A stretch of 59,382 nt of DNA from Desulfobulbus rhabdoformis (GTDB lineage: Bacteria; Desulfobacterota; Desulfobulbia; Desulfobulbales; Desulfobulbaceae): positions 1 through 59,382 of the forward strand of contig NZ_JAFFQA010000031.1 of assembly GCF_016919065.1 (NCBI RefSeq), in the 5' to 3' direction. The notes beneath the pieces are model-generated. The model saw nothing but the letters and a program-made list of their open reading frames with translations, was not told where the DNA came from and did not search any database. Positions within the stretch are counted from its first letter, which is position 1. Every line of letters begins with the position of its first letter. Shown one piece after another: positions 1 through 9,362 of this stretch. The position numbers and the translations under genes are program-made.

Positions 1-30
1 CGGTGCGGTAGACTGCTGTCTACGATCAAA

Positions 31-60
31 ATGGCCGGAAGGAGAAATCCTTCCGGCCAT
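31..60 (-). terminator. Perfect 13-bp hairpin, probable terminator
   Basis: The arms at 31-43 and 48-60 are exact reverse complements around a GAAA loop. Read on the minus strand the hairpin is followed by TTTTG, a short T tract, so it may end a leftward transcript coming from the + side. A second small inverted repeat (GTAGAC-TGCT-GTCTAC, 8-23) lies beside it. The hairpin is certain; its role as terminator is inferred. Confidence 0.5.
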
Positions 61-155
61 CTACGTTGGAAAAATAGCTGGTAATTATACGTGAGAAACA
101 TGTTGGACGGGAACTTGAGAATCTACAGCATCCAGAAAATTGAAGGAACAATTCG

Positions 156-584
156 ATGATACCTATTTCTGAATATGCAAAGCAAACCACAACGCCTAAG
201 CGAATTATTCGCTATCTGCAGCGTGAGGGTATCATCCAAGATCCACTCGGTAGAGAAGACCAGCTTTGTCTGCAATTCCTAGAAAGAATTTGGGGTAAAA
301 GGGAACTGTTACGTGCCCAGTTGAGCCGCCTGCCACTAAAGGCTCGTCTCAGTTTTCTGAGGACAGCCGACCTTCCAGCGAAATGGGAACGATATGCATC
401 CAGCAGATACTTCAACCTCCCAATTGGCCAAAAACTTGAGATGAACACACTCATTGAAGAAATTCAGACGACCTTCTGCTTTTTACTCACCAGACAACAA
501 ATAAAACGCCTCTACAAAATACGAAACCGCGTTCAGGTAGCAAAGCATCGTGAGAAAAAACGTGCTTACGAACAGCCTGGTTAA
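156..584 (+). CDS. Small basic protein, possible MerR-like HTH, function unknown
   Basis: A 142-residue basic protein with a good ribosome binding site (AAGGA, 8 bases before the ATG). Residues 4-32 (ISEYAKQTTTPKRIIRYLQR followed by EGII) resemble the start of a MerR-type winged helix, in which a helix-turn-helix is followed by an RYLxREGLI-like stretch. The rest is rich in Arg, Lys and Gln and has no signal peptide or membrane segment. It lies first on the strand that carries the tra genes, about 140 bases before the OmpA-like gene. A regulator of the tra operon is a reasonable guess, but the family is not recognised. Confidence 0.6.
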   Translation: MIPISEYAKQTTTPKRIIRYLQREGIIQDPLGREDQLCLQFLERIWGKRELLRAQLSRLPLKARLSFLRTADLPAKWERYASSRYFNLPIGQKLEMNTLIEEIQTTFCFLLTRQQIKRLYKIRNRVQVAKHREKKRAYEQPG

Positions 585-626
585 TCTCTTACTGAGCACA
601 AACTAATAAGTAATAAACAGCATTTA

Positions 627-655
627 TTGACACTTACCCTTACCGGCAAAAATCG
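627..655 (+). promoter_or_regulatory. Possible promoter before the tra operon
   Basis: TTGACA at 627-632 matches the -35 consensus, but the hexamer 17 bases further on (AAATCG) is a poor -10. It sits in the 141-base gap between the first gene and the OmpA-like gene, where an operon promoter could be expected. Confidence 0.2.
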
Positions 656-725
656 CATCGGCCCCCAGCTGGAAAAATGGCGGAAAAAATAAGTTGGTCA
701 CACAGTCGGAAAAAAGAAGACAGAG

Positions 726-1229
726 ATGAAGAACAAAAGCCAAATCATATTTTCTGTATTGACTGCACTCTTTTTGTCATCGGTAGAGCTGAAGGCAATG
801 GAGGTTCGCCAGGAAATGTTCGAATTCCAATCGAATATTACTCGGAAGGTAACGTGCATCACCTTTGTGATCACAGACACTCCAGTAATGAAGAGCAAAT
901 CTGCGCAGAATTATCGTCTTCCAATGATCCATTTCGAACTGGGTAGCGCAACTCTTTCCTCCATGGCTGCAAAAACATTCCTCACAAGTATGCAGCGTTT
1001 TGGAATTTCGCGGGATACCCCGCTGTTCATCACGGGATATTCCTGTGAACTCGGTTCAGAGCAATTCAACCTCATGCTTTCACTGCAACGTGCTGTTGCA
1101 GTCGCCAATTTTCTTGAAAGCAAGGGGTTTAGTGTGACCGCTTTGCAAGCTAAAGGTGAAGCGGATCCCATTACCACCGATCCAGAACAATTATACAAAA
1201 ATCGGCGGGTTGAGATAAGGACACAATAG
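726..1229 (+). CDS. Exported OmpA-C-like peptidoglycan-binding protein
   Basis: A 167-residue protein with an N-terminal signal peptide (MKNKSQIIFSVLTALFLSS, cleavage probably after VELKA). Its C-terminal half has the OmpA/MotB-type peptidoglycan-binding pattern: FELGSATLS, an ITGYSC strand, LSLQRAVAVANFLESKGF and a terminal NRRVEIRTQ. Proteins of this family anchor envelope structures to the murein from the periplasm. It is 57 bases upstream of the pilin gene in the same direction, so a role in anchoring or opening the wall for the mating channel is likely but inferred. The start was chosen because it gives a complete signal peptide; its ribosome binding site is weak. Confidence 0.7.
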   Translation: MKNKSQIIFSVLTALFLSSVELKAMEVRQEMFEFQSNITRKVTCITFVITDTPVMKSKSAQNYRLPMIHFELGSATLSSMAAKTFLTSMQRFGISRDTPLFITGYSCELGSEQFNLMLSLQRAVAVANFLESKGFSVTALQAKGEADPITTDPEQLYKNRRVEIRTQ

Positions 1230-1286
1230 CCGACACAGGCAAATGGCATTGGAACAATACTAATTTCTTAACGAGGAGGAAAACAG

Positions 1287-1622
1287 ATGAACGACAAAGT
1301 CCTGTCACAGACTGCAAAGGGTAAACAGGGTAGAAATCTTGCAGCTTTCGTCATTATTGCAACCCTTTGTATGATTTCGAGCAATGCAACGGCCATGACC
1401 GTGCCGGCGGCAGGTTCGTTTGCCTATGATCTCTACGATATCGGGGTGAACCAAATCCTGCTGGGGCCTATCGGCTTCGTTGCTGGGGTCGCCTGTATGG
1501 TGTTTTCGGCAATCCTTGCCATTCGACAAATGATTTTGCCGGCGGCAGGTGTCGTTCTTGGTGGCGCTTTTCTGCTGAAGGCCGATGCAGTCGTCCAGAC
1601 GATCGGGGCAGTGATCAGTTAA
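1287..1622 (+). CDS. traA: TraA, F-type conjugative pilin precursor
   Basis: A 111-residue propilin. A long N-terminal leader ends around SNATA, followed by a mature part of about 70 residues with two hydrophobic helices (about 62-82 and 84-105) separated by a short basic turn (IRQM), as in F-type TraA. Its place immediately before traL, traE, traK and traB is the standard F-type order. A strong ribosome binding site (GAGGAGGAAA) precedes the ATG, as expected for an abundant pilin. Leader removal is probably done by the host signal peptidase or by the S26 peptidase encoded at 26332. Overall identity is low in this family, so the call rests on topology and context. Confidence 0.85.
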   Translation: MNDKVLSQTAKGKQGRNLAAFVIIATLCMISSNATAMTVPAAGSFAYDLYDIGVNQILLGPIGFVAGVACMVFSAILAIRQMILPAAGVVLGGAFLLKADAVVQTIGAVIS

Positions 1623-1652
1623 GAGCCGCTGAATACCCAGGAGAAAAGGCAA

Positions 1653-1934
1653 TTGAGCGAAAACAATTTCAGCCACAGATTTCCCCAATACTTGTCGAGA
1701 CCGATCCAGGTACTCTGGTTCGAGACAGACGAGTTGATCCTCTGTGTCTTCACTCTCACATTGGCTCTTCTTTACGGCAAAATCATGTGGCTGGTTTTTC
1801 TCATCACCCAATACCTCTACACCAGGACTAAAAGATCACAACCCAGAGGTTTTCTCAGGCATGTCCTCTATATGTTTGGTTTTATTCAGATGAGAAATTA
1901 TCCCGATTATTTTCAAAGGGAGTTTCATGAATGA
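1653..1934 (+). CDS. traL: TraL, pilus assembly inner-membrane protein
   Basis: A 93-residue protein of the TraL family. The N-terminal HRFPQYLSRPIQVLWFETDE stretch is characteristic, followed by a hydrophobic segment (about 27-55) and a short basic C-terminus with a LYMFG motif. F TraL has 91 residues. The start is a TTG with AGGAGA 7 bases upstream; no better ATG exists. TraL is the VirB3-like part of the F-type channel and sits in the inner membrane. The stop overlaps the start of traE (ATGA), so translation is probably coupled. Confidence 0.9.
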   Translation: MSENNFSHRFPQYLSRPIQVLWFETDELILCVFTLTLALLYGKIMWLVFLITQYLYTRTKRSQPRGFLRHVLYMFGFIQMRNYPDYFQREFHE

Positions 1935-2506
1935 AAGCTGAAATTTTCCTTCAGAAAACAAGCAACCTTTTTGCCCAAAACAGGATGCTCAAATTCACCA
2001 TCACCATACTGGCGCTTACCGTCATGTTCAATTCCGCCATGGTCTACCGAGCGGTAAAATATCAACGAGTAGTACTGATCCCCCCGACTATGACCGGGAC
2101 TGTCGAGTTTATCCAGGGCAAACCCAATGACGCTTATATCAGAGACATTAGTAGAAGAATTGTCAATCTGGCAGCCACTTACTCGCCCCCGACAGCACGG
2201 GGCCAGTTTGAAGAGCTGCTCGCCTATTTTGCTCCGGAGGCTTATCCGCAGGCTTCCGATTCCTGGTATTCCTTGGCCAGTAGAGTTGAAGAATCACAGG
2301 TTAGTTCTGTTTTCTATCTTGAAAAAATCAGTGTCACTGACGGATTTATAGAAATCTTTGGGGATTTCAAACAGTACGCCGGCGATACTCTACTTGAAAA
2401 TACCAGTAAAACCTATTTGATCGACTATCGCCTTCAAGACGGCAGGTTTTACATCGTATCGTTCAAAGAAAAATTGACGCAACGGCAGGAGCAGGAACGT
2501 GGTTAA
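1931..2506 (+). CDS. traE: TraE, VirB8-like core channel protein
   Basis: A 191-residue protein, close to the 188 of F TraE. One transmembrane helix lies near residues 20-38 and a periplasmic domain follows, with the family's VVLIPPTMTG stretch just after the membrane. TraE proteins occupy the VirB8 position of F-type secretion systems, linking inner-membrane parts and the periplasmic core. The gene overlaps traL at its start and traK by 8 bases at its end, so it belongs to one translation-coupled unit. Confidence 0.9.
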   Translation: MKAEIFLQKTSNLFAQNRMLKFTITILALTVMFNSAMVYRAVKYQRVVLIPPTMTGTVEFIQGKPNDAYIRDISRRIVNLAATYSPPTARGQFEELLAYFAPEAYPQASDSWYSLASRVEESQVSSVFYLEKISVTDGFIEIFGDFKQYAGDTLLENTSKTYLIDYRLQDGRFYIVSFKEKLTQRQEQERG

Positions 2507-3233
2507 AATATTTCTCGCGGCGGCTGTCCTAATTCTAACTTCAGCTGGCGACTGCCTGGCAAGCGAGGTTATCCAGGCAGAGATACCAACAGCAGTTGAA
2601 CTCTCCAACAGGGATATTAACCGGATTGTCTGCCCGGGACCGATGAACGATTTAATTTTCTCTCAGGAAAAGGCCATGACTGGTCATTTTTCCGGCAATA
2701 ATGGGTTTATCAAATTCAAGATCGAGGATTCCGGGACTGACTATGTCTACGCAGAAACCCAGAGCGAATTGTTTGTGGTCTGTAATAATGCAGTATATAC
2801 CCTGCTCGTCACACCTGCGGACATCCCCTCTGTAACACTCCGTCTTGCATCCCCCAGCGGTGATACATTCAAGGAAAATATAGACCACTATCAAAAAATG
2901 CCTCTTGAGAAACAGGCACTTCTGCTCATCAGAGAAGCATACCACGGTGCCTACCCAGCTAGTTACAGGATAAGCGAATCAACCAGGAAGGTATCTCTTT
3001 CTCCAGATTTAGAAATACAACTATTGCAGGTTGTTGATGTTGATGGCGTTGGGCTTCGTTTGAGAAAATATCAGGCAACGTCCCGATCTGGGGTCTCAAT
3101 TGATTTGAGTGAACACCTTTTCCTCTCCTCATCCATCAGCAATTCAATTCTTGCTGTCGCCGTAGATAATCACACTTTAGAGCCCAACCAGTCCACTATG
3201 GTATTCATAGTGGATCAGAAGGAGCGGGAGTAA
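2499..3233 (+). CDS. traK: TraK, secretin-like VirB9-type outer core protein
   Basis: A 244-residue protein (242 in F TraK) with a signal peptide (VKIFLAAAVLILTSAGDCLA). The mature part has the TraK pattern: NRDINRIVCPGP, then beta-rich segments with VYAETQSELFVVC and LVTPADIPSVTLRL. TraK is the periplasmic/outer-membrane VirB9-like component that works with TraV and TraB. The start is GTG inside the end of traE. The stop shares one base with the traB start. Confidence 0.9.
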   Translation: MVKIFLAAAVLILTSAGDCLASEVIQAEIPTAVELSNRDINRIVCPGPMNDLIFSQEKAMTGHFSGNNGFIKFKIEDSGTDYVYAETQSELFVVCNNAVYTLLVTPADIPSVTLRLASPSGDTFKENIDHYQKMPLEKQALLLIREAYHGAYPASYRISESTRKVSLSPDLEIQLLQVVDVDGVGLRLRKYQATSRSGVSIDLSEHLFLSSSISNSILAVAVDNHTLEPNQSTMVFIVDQKERE

Positions 3234-4399
3234 TGAGCCTAAAAAAGAGATTCAACGATCTAGGCCCCAAACAAAAAAAGGTTGTTATCTGGGCGGGGAT
3301 CGGTGTCGTTTTCATTATTCTAGTTGCCACCGGGTACAACACTTCTGGTCCTGGTACTTCCAAAGGCTTTTTCGGGCAAAAGAAAACTAGAGAAATCCAG
3401 CTGGAACCAGATTTGATTCAAAAAACCATGCTCCGTGAACAAAGACGGCAACTTGAGTCTCTCCAGGAAACGGTAGAAAAATTAGCTCGGGAGCAGAAGA
3501 AAACAGATCAGCAACTTACCGAAAAGACCCTCCCGGAAATCCCCTCTGCCGAAGAGGTGACTCAACATACAACACTACCGCAACCTCTGCCCAAGGAGCA
3601 GCCATGGCCTTTGCCACCTGAAGGAAGAGCCATGCCTGCAAACCTGCCGACGCATGCACAACTTGAGCCAAAGCTGATCGGTGAGATCACTGTATTGTCG
3701 AACTCAACTATCGCTTCCGGAGAGCCAGCACCCGGCACCGATAAAAAAAAAGGAAGGACAGTCTACCTTCCCCCTTCCTTTATGGAGGCAAAGCTATTGA
3801 CCGGTTTCGATGCTTCTACCTCAGGGAAAGGAACCAACAACCCCGAGCCACTCCTTCTCAGAATACAGACCCCGGCGGTTCTTCCCAATGATATCAAGGC
3901 CAACCTGGCAGGATGCTTCGTCATTGCCGAAGCAGTCGGTAGGCTTGACAAAGAACGGGCAGATGTGCGGCTCGTCTCACTCTCATGTCTGAGTAACGAG
4001 GGTAAAGCAATTATTGATACCCAGGTCAAAGGTTTTGTTACAGACTCCGACAGCAAAGTAGGTTTGTCCGGCCGAGTCGTCTCAAGAATGGGTGCAGCAA
4101 CTGCCAGAACTATCGTAGCCGGATTCTTTGGTGGTATGGGTGATATGCTTAAATCATCGGCCACGACCCAATCAACTTCAGCTCTCGGAACAACAACGAC
4201 CATCGATTCCGGTCAAGTGGCAAAATATTCGATTGGTGGGGGATTATCAGAAGGAGCGGCAAGTCTGCACGATTTTTACCTGAGCCTCGCCAAACAAGCG
4301 ACTCCAGTAATTGAAGTAGGTGCATCAAAAAAGATCACCGTTGTTGTTTCCGAAGGAAAAGAGTTGGAAATCAGGGAGACTCAAGGAGAAACATTGTAG
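3233..4399 (+). CDS. traB: TraB, VirB10-like envelope-spanning scaffold
   Basis: A 388-residue protein, shorter than F TraB (475). It has one transmembrane helix at about 17-36, a coiled coil rich in Gln/Glu/Lys (about 60-95), a proline-rich linker (about 102-140) and a VirB10/TrbI-like C-terminal domain (about 170-385) with LLTGFDAS, LPNDIKANLAGCFV and GLSGRVVSRMG. TraB bridges the inner membrane to the TraK-TraV outer core. It is the last gene before a 16-kb block of non-tra genes. Its normal partner traV resumes at 20775, so the operon has been split here. Confidence 0.9.
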   Translation: MSLKKRFNDLGPKQKKVVIWAGIGVVFIILVATGYNTSGPGTSKGFFGQKKTREIQLEPDLIQKTMLREQRRQLESLQETVEKLAREQKKTDQQLTEKTLPEIPSAEEVTQHTTLPQPLPKEQPWPLPPEGRAMPANLPTHAQLEPKLIGEITVLSNSTIASGEPAPGTDKKKGRTVYLPPSFMEAKLLTGFDASTSGKGTNNPEPLLLRIQTPAVLPNDIKANLAGCFVIAEAVGRLDKERADVRLVSLSCLSNEGKAIIDTQVKGFVTDSDSKVGLSGRVVSRMGAATARTIVAGFFGGMGDMLKSSATTQSTSALGTTTTIDSGQVAKYSIGGGLSEGAASLHDFYLSLAKQATPVIEVGASKKITVVVSEGKELEIRETQGETL

Positions 4400-4751
4400 G
4401 TGTCTGTAGCTCAATAGTTCATACTCGTATCCGGAATCTGTCGCGCACTTAGCATACACATAGTCATCTACAACAAGGCTAGCTTTCAAGAACTCACACC
4501 TTCGACGTGGTAATATTTAAATCAGCCAATATAAACGAACTTCTGTCTAGAATCGGCGAAAGTAAAATATAGACTTGTGTGAACAAGAATCTGTAGATTA
4601 TGAGATTTGTAGAATACCTTGTTCTTCGATATTTATATTAGCTTTGACATTTTTCGATCGCTGCACTGCAAAACATAACGCAAAAAAAGGGATAAGAAAT
4701 AGCGATTTGAAGATATAAACACCAAAACTATTTATATGGCGTAATAATTCT
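4400..4751 (+). other. Gene-free junction after traB (352 bases)
   Basis: No convincing reading frame or terminator is seen. The left border of the block inserted between traB and traV must lie here. Composition is AT-rich compared with traB. No direct or inverted repeat matching the right junction (20441-20774) was recognised by eye. Confidence 0.4.
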
Positions 4752-5846
4752 TCACTCAGAACGAAGGGTGACATGAAGGATTTCGCTGGGTTGCCAGAGG
4801 CGCATACGAGGCCCCCAGGTTCCGGCTCCACGAGTTACCAACAAGGTCATGCCATCTACCTCGTAGCGCCCTTGAAGCTTTGGATGTGCTATCGCGACAA
4901 GATGATTGAAAGGCCATAATTGGCCACTATGAGTGTGTCCGGACAGCATGAGGTCGACACCTGCTACTGTGGCATCCTGATAGTTCTCGGGAACATGGGA
5001 TAGCAATATCAGGCTGCCCGCTGGATGGTCTTGGGGCGGATTCCAAGGTTGATTAGCTTGTGCCTCATTTCGATTGTGGATAGTATTTCGACCAGCCAGA
5101 AGTAACCCGGGAGTGACCTCGATACATTCATCCTGCAAGGTGACAATCTTAGCGCGAGTGAAAGAAGAATTTAAATCGCGTTTTTTGCCATGATTCTCAT
5201 GGTTCCCATTTACTGACCATATACCAAGAGGCGCTGAGAATTTTTGCAAAGCTGGCATAAAGGCTTCGATGTTTTCCCCATGTCCCTCACAAATATCTCC
5301 AAGTAAAAAGATCATATCAGGCTTCATATCATTAACTTGCGACACTCTGGATTCAAGCCATTCGGGACCAAGTGTTGAGCCGAGATGGAGATCCGATAGC
5401 GCTACCAGGGTCGTACCATCAAGCTTCGTTGACAGGTTATGCAATTTCACTTCATAGTGGGATACTACAGGGGGGCGAACTCCCTGAATTGTTGCCGCCA
5501 CTGAAAGTATGCACCCGCCAACCATCGCCCAAGCCCGAAGGCGAGGAGCCCAGTGAGGAGAAAAGCAGCCAAAACCAGTGACCAGATCTATGGGAAAAAG
5601 GCAGATGAAAATAAGAAAAAGTACGCCTGTAATTGTGATTCCCAGAAATTCTGCAGATGTTGCCCACGCCGAGCTGCTTCCATGTCCAAGAAATCGACCA
5701 CTTAGAAGAGTGATCCAGACGACAAGACCACTGTAAACAATGGCTTTTTTCGTGGCTACTTGACGTAATGTCCCGACTGAGCACATTCGCCAGACAATAT
5801 AGGCGAGAAGAATGGTTGTTATAAAAGTCAGGCCTATACCAGACAT
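4752..5846 (-). CDS. Membrane-anchored calcineurin-like metallophosphoesterase (YkuE-like)
   Basis: A 364-residue protein with four or five N-terminal transmembrane helices (to about residue 125) followed by a metallophosphoesterase domain. The metal-binding signatures appear in order: SDLHLG, GDICEG, GNHENHG, LLSHVPE and SGHTHSGQ. This arrangement is typical of YkuE/YaeI-like phosphoesterases, which act at the membrane, often on lipid-linked substrates such as UDP-diacylglucosamine-type molecules. The true substrate here is unknown. The gene is alone on its strand at the left end of the cargo block. Confidence 0.85.
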   Translation of the reverse strand: MSGIGLTFITTILLAYIVWRMCSVGTLRQVATKKAIVYSGLVVWITLLSGRFLGHGSSSAWATSAEFLGITITGVLFLIFICLFPIDLVTGFGCFSPHWAPRLRAWAMVGGCILSVAATIQGVRPPVVSHYEVKLHNLSTKLDGTTLVALSDLHLGSTLGPEWLESRVSQVNDMKPDMIFLLGDICEGHGENIEAFMPALQKFSAPLGIWSVNGNHENHGKKRDLNSSFTRAKIVTLQDECIEVTPGLLLAGRNTIHNRNEAQANQPWNPPQDHPAGSLILLSHVPENYQDATVAGVDLMLSGHTHSGQLWPFNHLVAIAHPKLQGRYEVDGMTLLVTRGAGTWGPRMRLWQPSEILHVTLRSE

Positions 5847-6163
5847 GGCTCACCGGGCTGCATATTGTATCGCAAAGTTGTTCACTGCAAATTAAAAACG
5901 CCGAGCGAAATCTGTGTTTTACTGCAATAAGCTTGCATACATACAAACCACCTAGCCAGCCAGCATTTGCTGGCCAGTGTTGTCAGCTGAGCCCATATTT
6001 TCCACGCGACAAATCGATTCCAGATGTTTTTCAACAAGTCAAACCCTGTTTCAAGGCTTGCCAGGTATTCTTTTCCACTCATTTCATTACTCTGTAACTG
6101 ACGACAATTATCCAAAGAAAGGCTTTCTTCAGATACGGAATTCCAAGGGCCAGAATAAGAAGC
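5847..6163 (-). other. Interval with one doubtful small frame
   Basis: On the minus strand a frame beginning MSGKEYLASLETGFDLLKNI can be read from 6082 leftward for 66 codons. It has no ribosome binding site and no family resemblance, so it is not called as a gene. A 6-bp hairpin (GCCAGC-ATTT-GCTGGC, 5959-5974) lies here without a T tract on either side. Confidence 0.3.
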
Positions 6164-6790
6164 TTAACTGTCGTTAGATTCATCACATAGTTCGAGGGAT
6201 TGTGCGTACCCCCAGACAGCAGTTTTATTCCACGATGGCAGCAATTTGAGTTCGTTAAAGAATACCTTCCTCAGGCCTTCACCAGCTATTTTTTCCTGAG
6301 GGCCAAGCCAAATAATACCCGATTCAATATAACATGCCCCGCCGATTGTCTTATTCAATCCATCAATTGTTTGCCAGGAAACAGCAAGGTTGTGGTGGAC
6401 AGTGATTTTATATCTATTCAACCTGTATGTGCCTGGTTCGACCAGGACTATAGTTTCATAGCCTATTTTATTATTCGCGATGTGCTTGATTTCCTCGCGT
6501 GTGAGTCTTTGGAGTAAGCCGATTCGCATAAGACTGGTTGCATGACAGTAATAAATAGTTTTGGTCCATTGAGGTACTTTTCGTAAATATCCATGAAATT
6601 CAAGCTTTAAGTAGCCTGGTTCCACATGATCGCAGGGAAGCAGTACGAGAATATTACCGAGGATATAGCATCGGCCGCTCCGCTGGCCACCAAAAGGACT
6701 ATGCGTGACCCAGGAAAGGGTGCTACCAATACGCTCAATAAGAATAAAGTTGCCGAGGCGGTAGTTGCGTTCATCCCTTAACATATCCAT
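6164..6790 (-). CDS. Hypothetical protein downstream of the cation ATPase
   Basis: A 208-residue soluble protein of unrecognised family, rich in aromatic residues, with no signal peptide. The start (MDMLRDERNYRLGNF) is 19 bases after the ATPase stop on the same strand, so the two are probably cotranscribed. Pieces such as YCHATSLMRIGLLQRLTREE and WGYAQSLELC are not assignable. It could be an accessory of the transporter or simply a passenger. Confidence 0.55.
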   Translation of the reverse strand: MDMLRDERNYRLGNFILIERIGSTLSWVTHSPFGGQRSGRCYILGNILVLLPCDHVEPGYLKLEFHGYLRKVPQWTKTIYYCHATSLMRIGLLQRLTREEIKHIANNKIGYETIVLVEPGTYRLNRYKITVHHNLAVSWQTIDGLNKTIGGACYIESGIIWLGPQEKIAGEGLRKVFFNELKLLPSWNKTAVWGYAQSLELCDESNDS

Positions 6791-6809
6791 CCCCTTTAAT
6801 GTATTGTAG

Positions 6810-9353
6810 TCAGAAACGTTTCTCCATCAACTTGTACAGTTCAAATCCCGTTATACTCAATAACCCTGCGGCAGCGCAGAGGCTTATTTCCAGTAGATCC
6901 ACCTGTTGAAAAAGAAACATTTCTGTAAAAAATGGAATATTCAGCACCAGAATGAGGAAAATTATTGCACCGCCAACGACCCATTTTACCGTTGGATTAG
7001 GAGTAAGCAGGATCCGGAGAATATTTCTCGTCCACGACCGGTTGGATAATATCACAGCAATATTGGAAGAGATCAGGGTTATGAAGGAAAAGGTCCTGAC
7101 CTCTTCTTCTGAATAGCCAAAATACAAACCAAGTCCGTAAACGGTCAGGACTATGGCTAATACACCAATTCCCTGCATGCAACTAAGGAAAATCTTCCGT
7201 CCTCCGAAAAACGGTTCATCGATTTTTACCGGTGGTCTGGACATAACATTCACTTCTGCCTTTTCCGCCTCGAAAATGATGGAACAGGCGGGATCAATGA
7301 TCAATTCCATGAAAACAATATGGACAGGCCAGAGAATGAGTGGCAGGTCTGAGAAAAAAACTGGAATGAGCGACAGGCCGGCTATAGGGACATGTATTGC
7401 AAAAATGTACCCCAGGGCTTTCTGAAGATTGTCAAAAATCCGCCGTCCCATTTTAATCGCCCCGACTATGGAAGCAAAGTTGTCATCCATCAGCACCAGA
7501 GAGGAGGCTTCCCGGGCCACATCGGTGCCCTTTTCCCCCATGGCAATTCCAATATGCGCTGCTTTCAGGGCAGGGGCATCATTTACCCCGTCTCCCGTCA
7601 TGGCAACGATCTCATTATTCCTTTTGAGCGCGTTAACAATTTTAAGCTTCTGTTCCGGTACGACCCTGGCAAAAACATTAACATGCTGAATTTTCAGAGA
7701 CAAATCAGACTCCGACATCTCATGCAGTTCCTGACCTGATATGCAGGTATCATGGTTTTGTAAGCCTATTTCCCGTGCAATATTCATTGCCGTTACAGGA
7801 TAGTCTCCGGTAATCATAATCACCCTGATTCCAGCCTGATGACATTCAGCCACTGCTTCCGACACATTTGGCCTGACCGGGTCGGAAAGACCAATGAGGC
7901 CGACAAATTCGAAATCAAAATCATGCTGGATATCAGGCAAGTCGGAAGAGTCTATGCCGGCCTTGCCAACGCCCAGAACCCTTAACCCTTTCCCGGCAAG
8001 ATGTTCGACTGCAGATGCCAGGTTCTGCCGCTGTTCTTCACTCAGGTGGCAGAGATCAAAGATTGCCTCGGGAGCCCCTTTGACGGCTATGGTCTTTTTG
8101 TCCGTCCCTGTCTGTCTGAAAACCCTCGACATGGCAAGGAGATCCTTAGAGAGAGGATATTCCTTCAACATTTCCCATTCGCTATGGATATGTTCGGTCC
8201 CATCAAGATGCATCTCGCTGAGCTTTAAGATGGCCTTTTCCATGGGGTCAAAAGGATTGGCCTGGCTCGAAAGCATGCCAAATTCGATAATTTCATGGAA
8301 GTTTTCCGGAAAACTCCTGGCATCATCTAGAGCGAGAAATTCTGAACCATTATAGAGCCAGGCTACAGTCATTTTGTTCTGGGTAATCGTCCCTGTCTTG
8401 TCGGAACACAGCACAGTCGCAGAGCCGAGGGTTTCAATCGCTGCAGGCTTCCTGGTCAAAACACTTTTCTTCGACATACGCCATGCGCCGAGGGCGAGAA
8501 ACACGGCCAGGACAACGGGAAATTCCTCGGGCAGCATTGCCATGGCCAGCGTCAGTCCCGCAAGAAACCCTTTTAGCAGATCACCTCGGGTCATGGTGTA
8601 CACCGCGACTACCAGCAGACAGAGAGAGACACCGATAATGGCCAGTTTTTTAATCAGTGCCCCCATCTCCCGTTTCAACTTGGTGTCTTCGCTGGTTACC
8701 GATTCCAGAGCCTTGCCGATGCTGCCTATCTCAGTGTTCATGCCAATGGCGGTCACCCTTGCCATGCCATTGCCTTGAACAATCAAAGAACCGGAATAGA
8801 CAAAAGGCAGATCGTCGCCACCTGGATGCACTTTTTGTTGCCGCAGATCCCATTCGGCCTTCCGCACAGGTACGGATTCTCCGGTCAACAGAGACTCATC
8901 CGCCAGGAGATTAAGCGAAGAGAATACTGTAGCATCGGCAGGCACCCTGTCGCCTTCCTGGAGGATAATGGTATCGCCGGTTACCACTTCCCGGCCGGCT
9001 ATTCTCTTTTCTTGGCCATCGCGCAGGACGAGAGCTCTGGGGCTAGCAAGATCCTTCAAGGCATCCAGGGCTTTTTCGGTCTTCTTTTCCTGGTAAAGCT
9101 CTATGCCCATTACCACGAAGACAAAACCTAACAGCATGAGGCCTTCCTGCACATCGCCCAGAATCAGATAGAGTGTGCCACAGGCCACCAGCAGCAAGAA
9201 CATCGGCTCCTTGGCAACCCCCAAGGCGATTGCAAGGAGGTTTCGGGGCTTGGAAGAAGGCAGTTCGTTAAATCCCTCTCGCGCTAATTTTTCTTGAGCC
9301 TCATTTTCACTCAGACCATGCGACAAGTCCGGTTGTTTTGTATTAAAATTCAT
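6810..9353 (-). CDS. Cation-transporting P-type ATPase (type II, calcium-like)
   Basis: An 847-residue ATP-driven cation pump of the inner membrane. The cation ATPase N-terminal domain (1-70) is followed by actuator motif TGES (157-160), M4 motif PEEFP (275-279), the phosphorylated Asp in DKTGT (D318), hinge motif TGDGVNDAPALKAAHIGIAM, and a six-helix C-terminal region containing DPACSIIFEAEKAE. The type II layout without heavy-metal N-domains favours Ca2+ or Mn2+, while PEEFP instead of PEGLP leaves the ion uncertain. It sits between a small membrane protein (10 bases upstream) and a hypothetical (19 bases downstream), forming a likely three-gene operon. Confidence 0.9.
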   Translation of the reverse strand: MNFNTKQPDLSHGLSENEAQEKLAREGFNELPSSKPRNLLAIALGVAKEPMFLLLVACGTLYLILGDVQEGLMLLGFVFVVMGIELYQEKKTEKALDALKDLASPRALVLRDGQEKRIAGREVVTGDTIILQEGDRVPADATVFSSLNLLADESLLTGESVPVRKAEWDLRQQKVHPGGDDLPFVYSGSLIVQGNGMARVTAIGMNTEIGSIGKALESVTSEDTKLKREMGALIKKLAIIGVSLCLLVVAVYTMTRGDLLKGFLAGLTLAMAMLPEEFPVVLAVFLALGAWRMSKKSVLTRKPAAIETLGSATVLCSDKTGTITQNKMTVAWLYNGSEFLALDDARSFPENFHEIIEFGMLSSQANPFDPMEKAILKLSEMHLDGTEHIHSEWEMLKEYPLSKDLLAMSRVFRQTGTDKKTIAVKGAPEAIFDLCHLSEEQRQNLASAVEHLAGKGLRVLGVGKAGIDSSDLPDIQHDFDFEFVGLIGLSDPVRPNVSEAVAECHQAGIRVIMITGDYPVTAMNIAREIGLQNHDTCISGQELHEMSESDLSLKIQHVNVFARVVPEQKLKIVNALKRNNEIVAMTGDGVNDAPALKAAHIGIAMGEKGTDVAREASSLVLMDDNFASIVGAIKMGRRIFDNLQKALGYIFAIHVPIAGLSLIPVFFSDLPLILWPVHIVFMELIIDPACSIIFEAEKAEVNVMSRPPVKIDEPFFGGRKIFLSCMQGIGVLAIVLTVYGLGLYFGYSEEEVRTFSFITLISSNIAVILSNRSWTRNILRILLTPNPTVKWVVGGAIIFLILVLNIPFFTEMFLFQQVDLLEISLCAAAGLLSITGFELYKLMEKRF

Positions 9354-9362
9354 AGAGGTTTG

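Noticed and set aside
4406..4450. TAGCTCAATAGTTCATACTCG resembles a tRNA D-arm region
   Set aside because: No matching acceptor, anticodon or T-arm stems could be drawn around it, so it is not a tRNA or an obvious attachment site.
5882..6115. 77-codon minus-strand ORF between the phosphoesterase and the hypothetical gene
   Set aside because: No ribosome binding site, Trp/Cys-rich composition without domain pattern and no homologue recognised.
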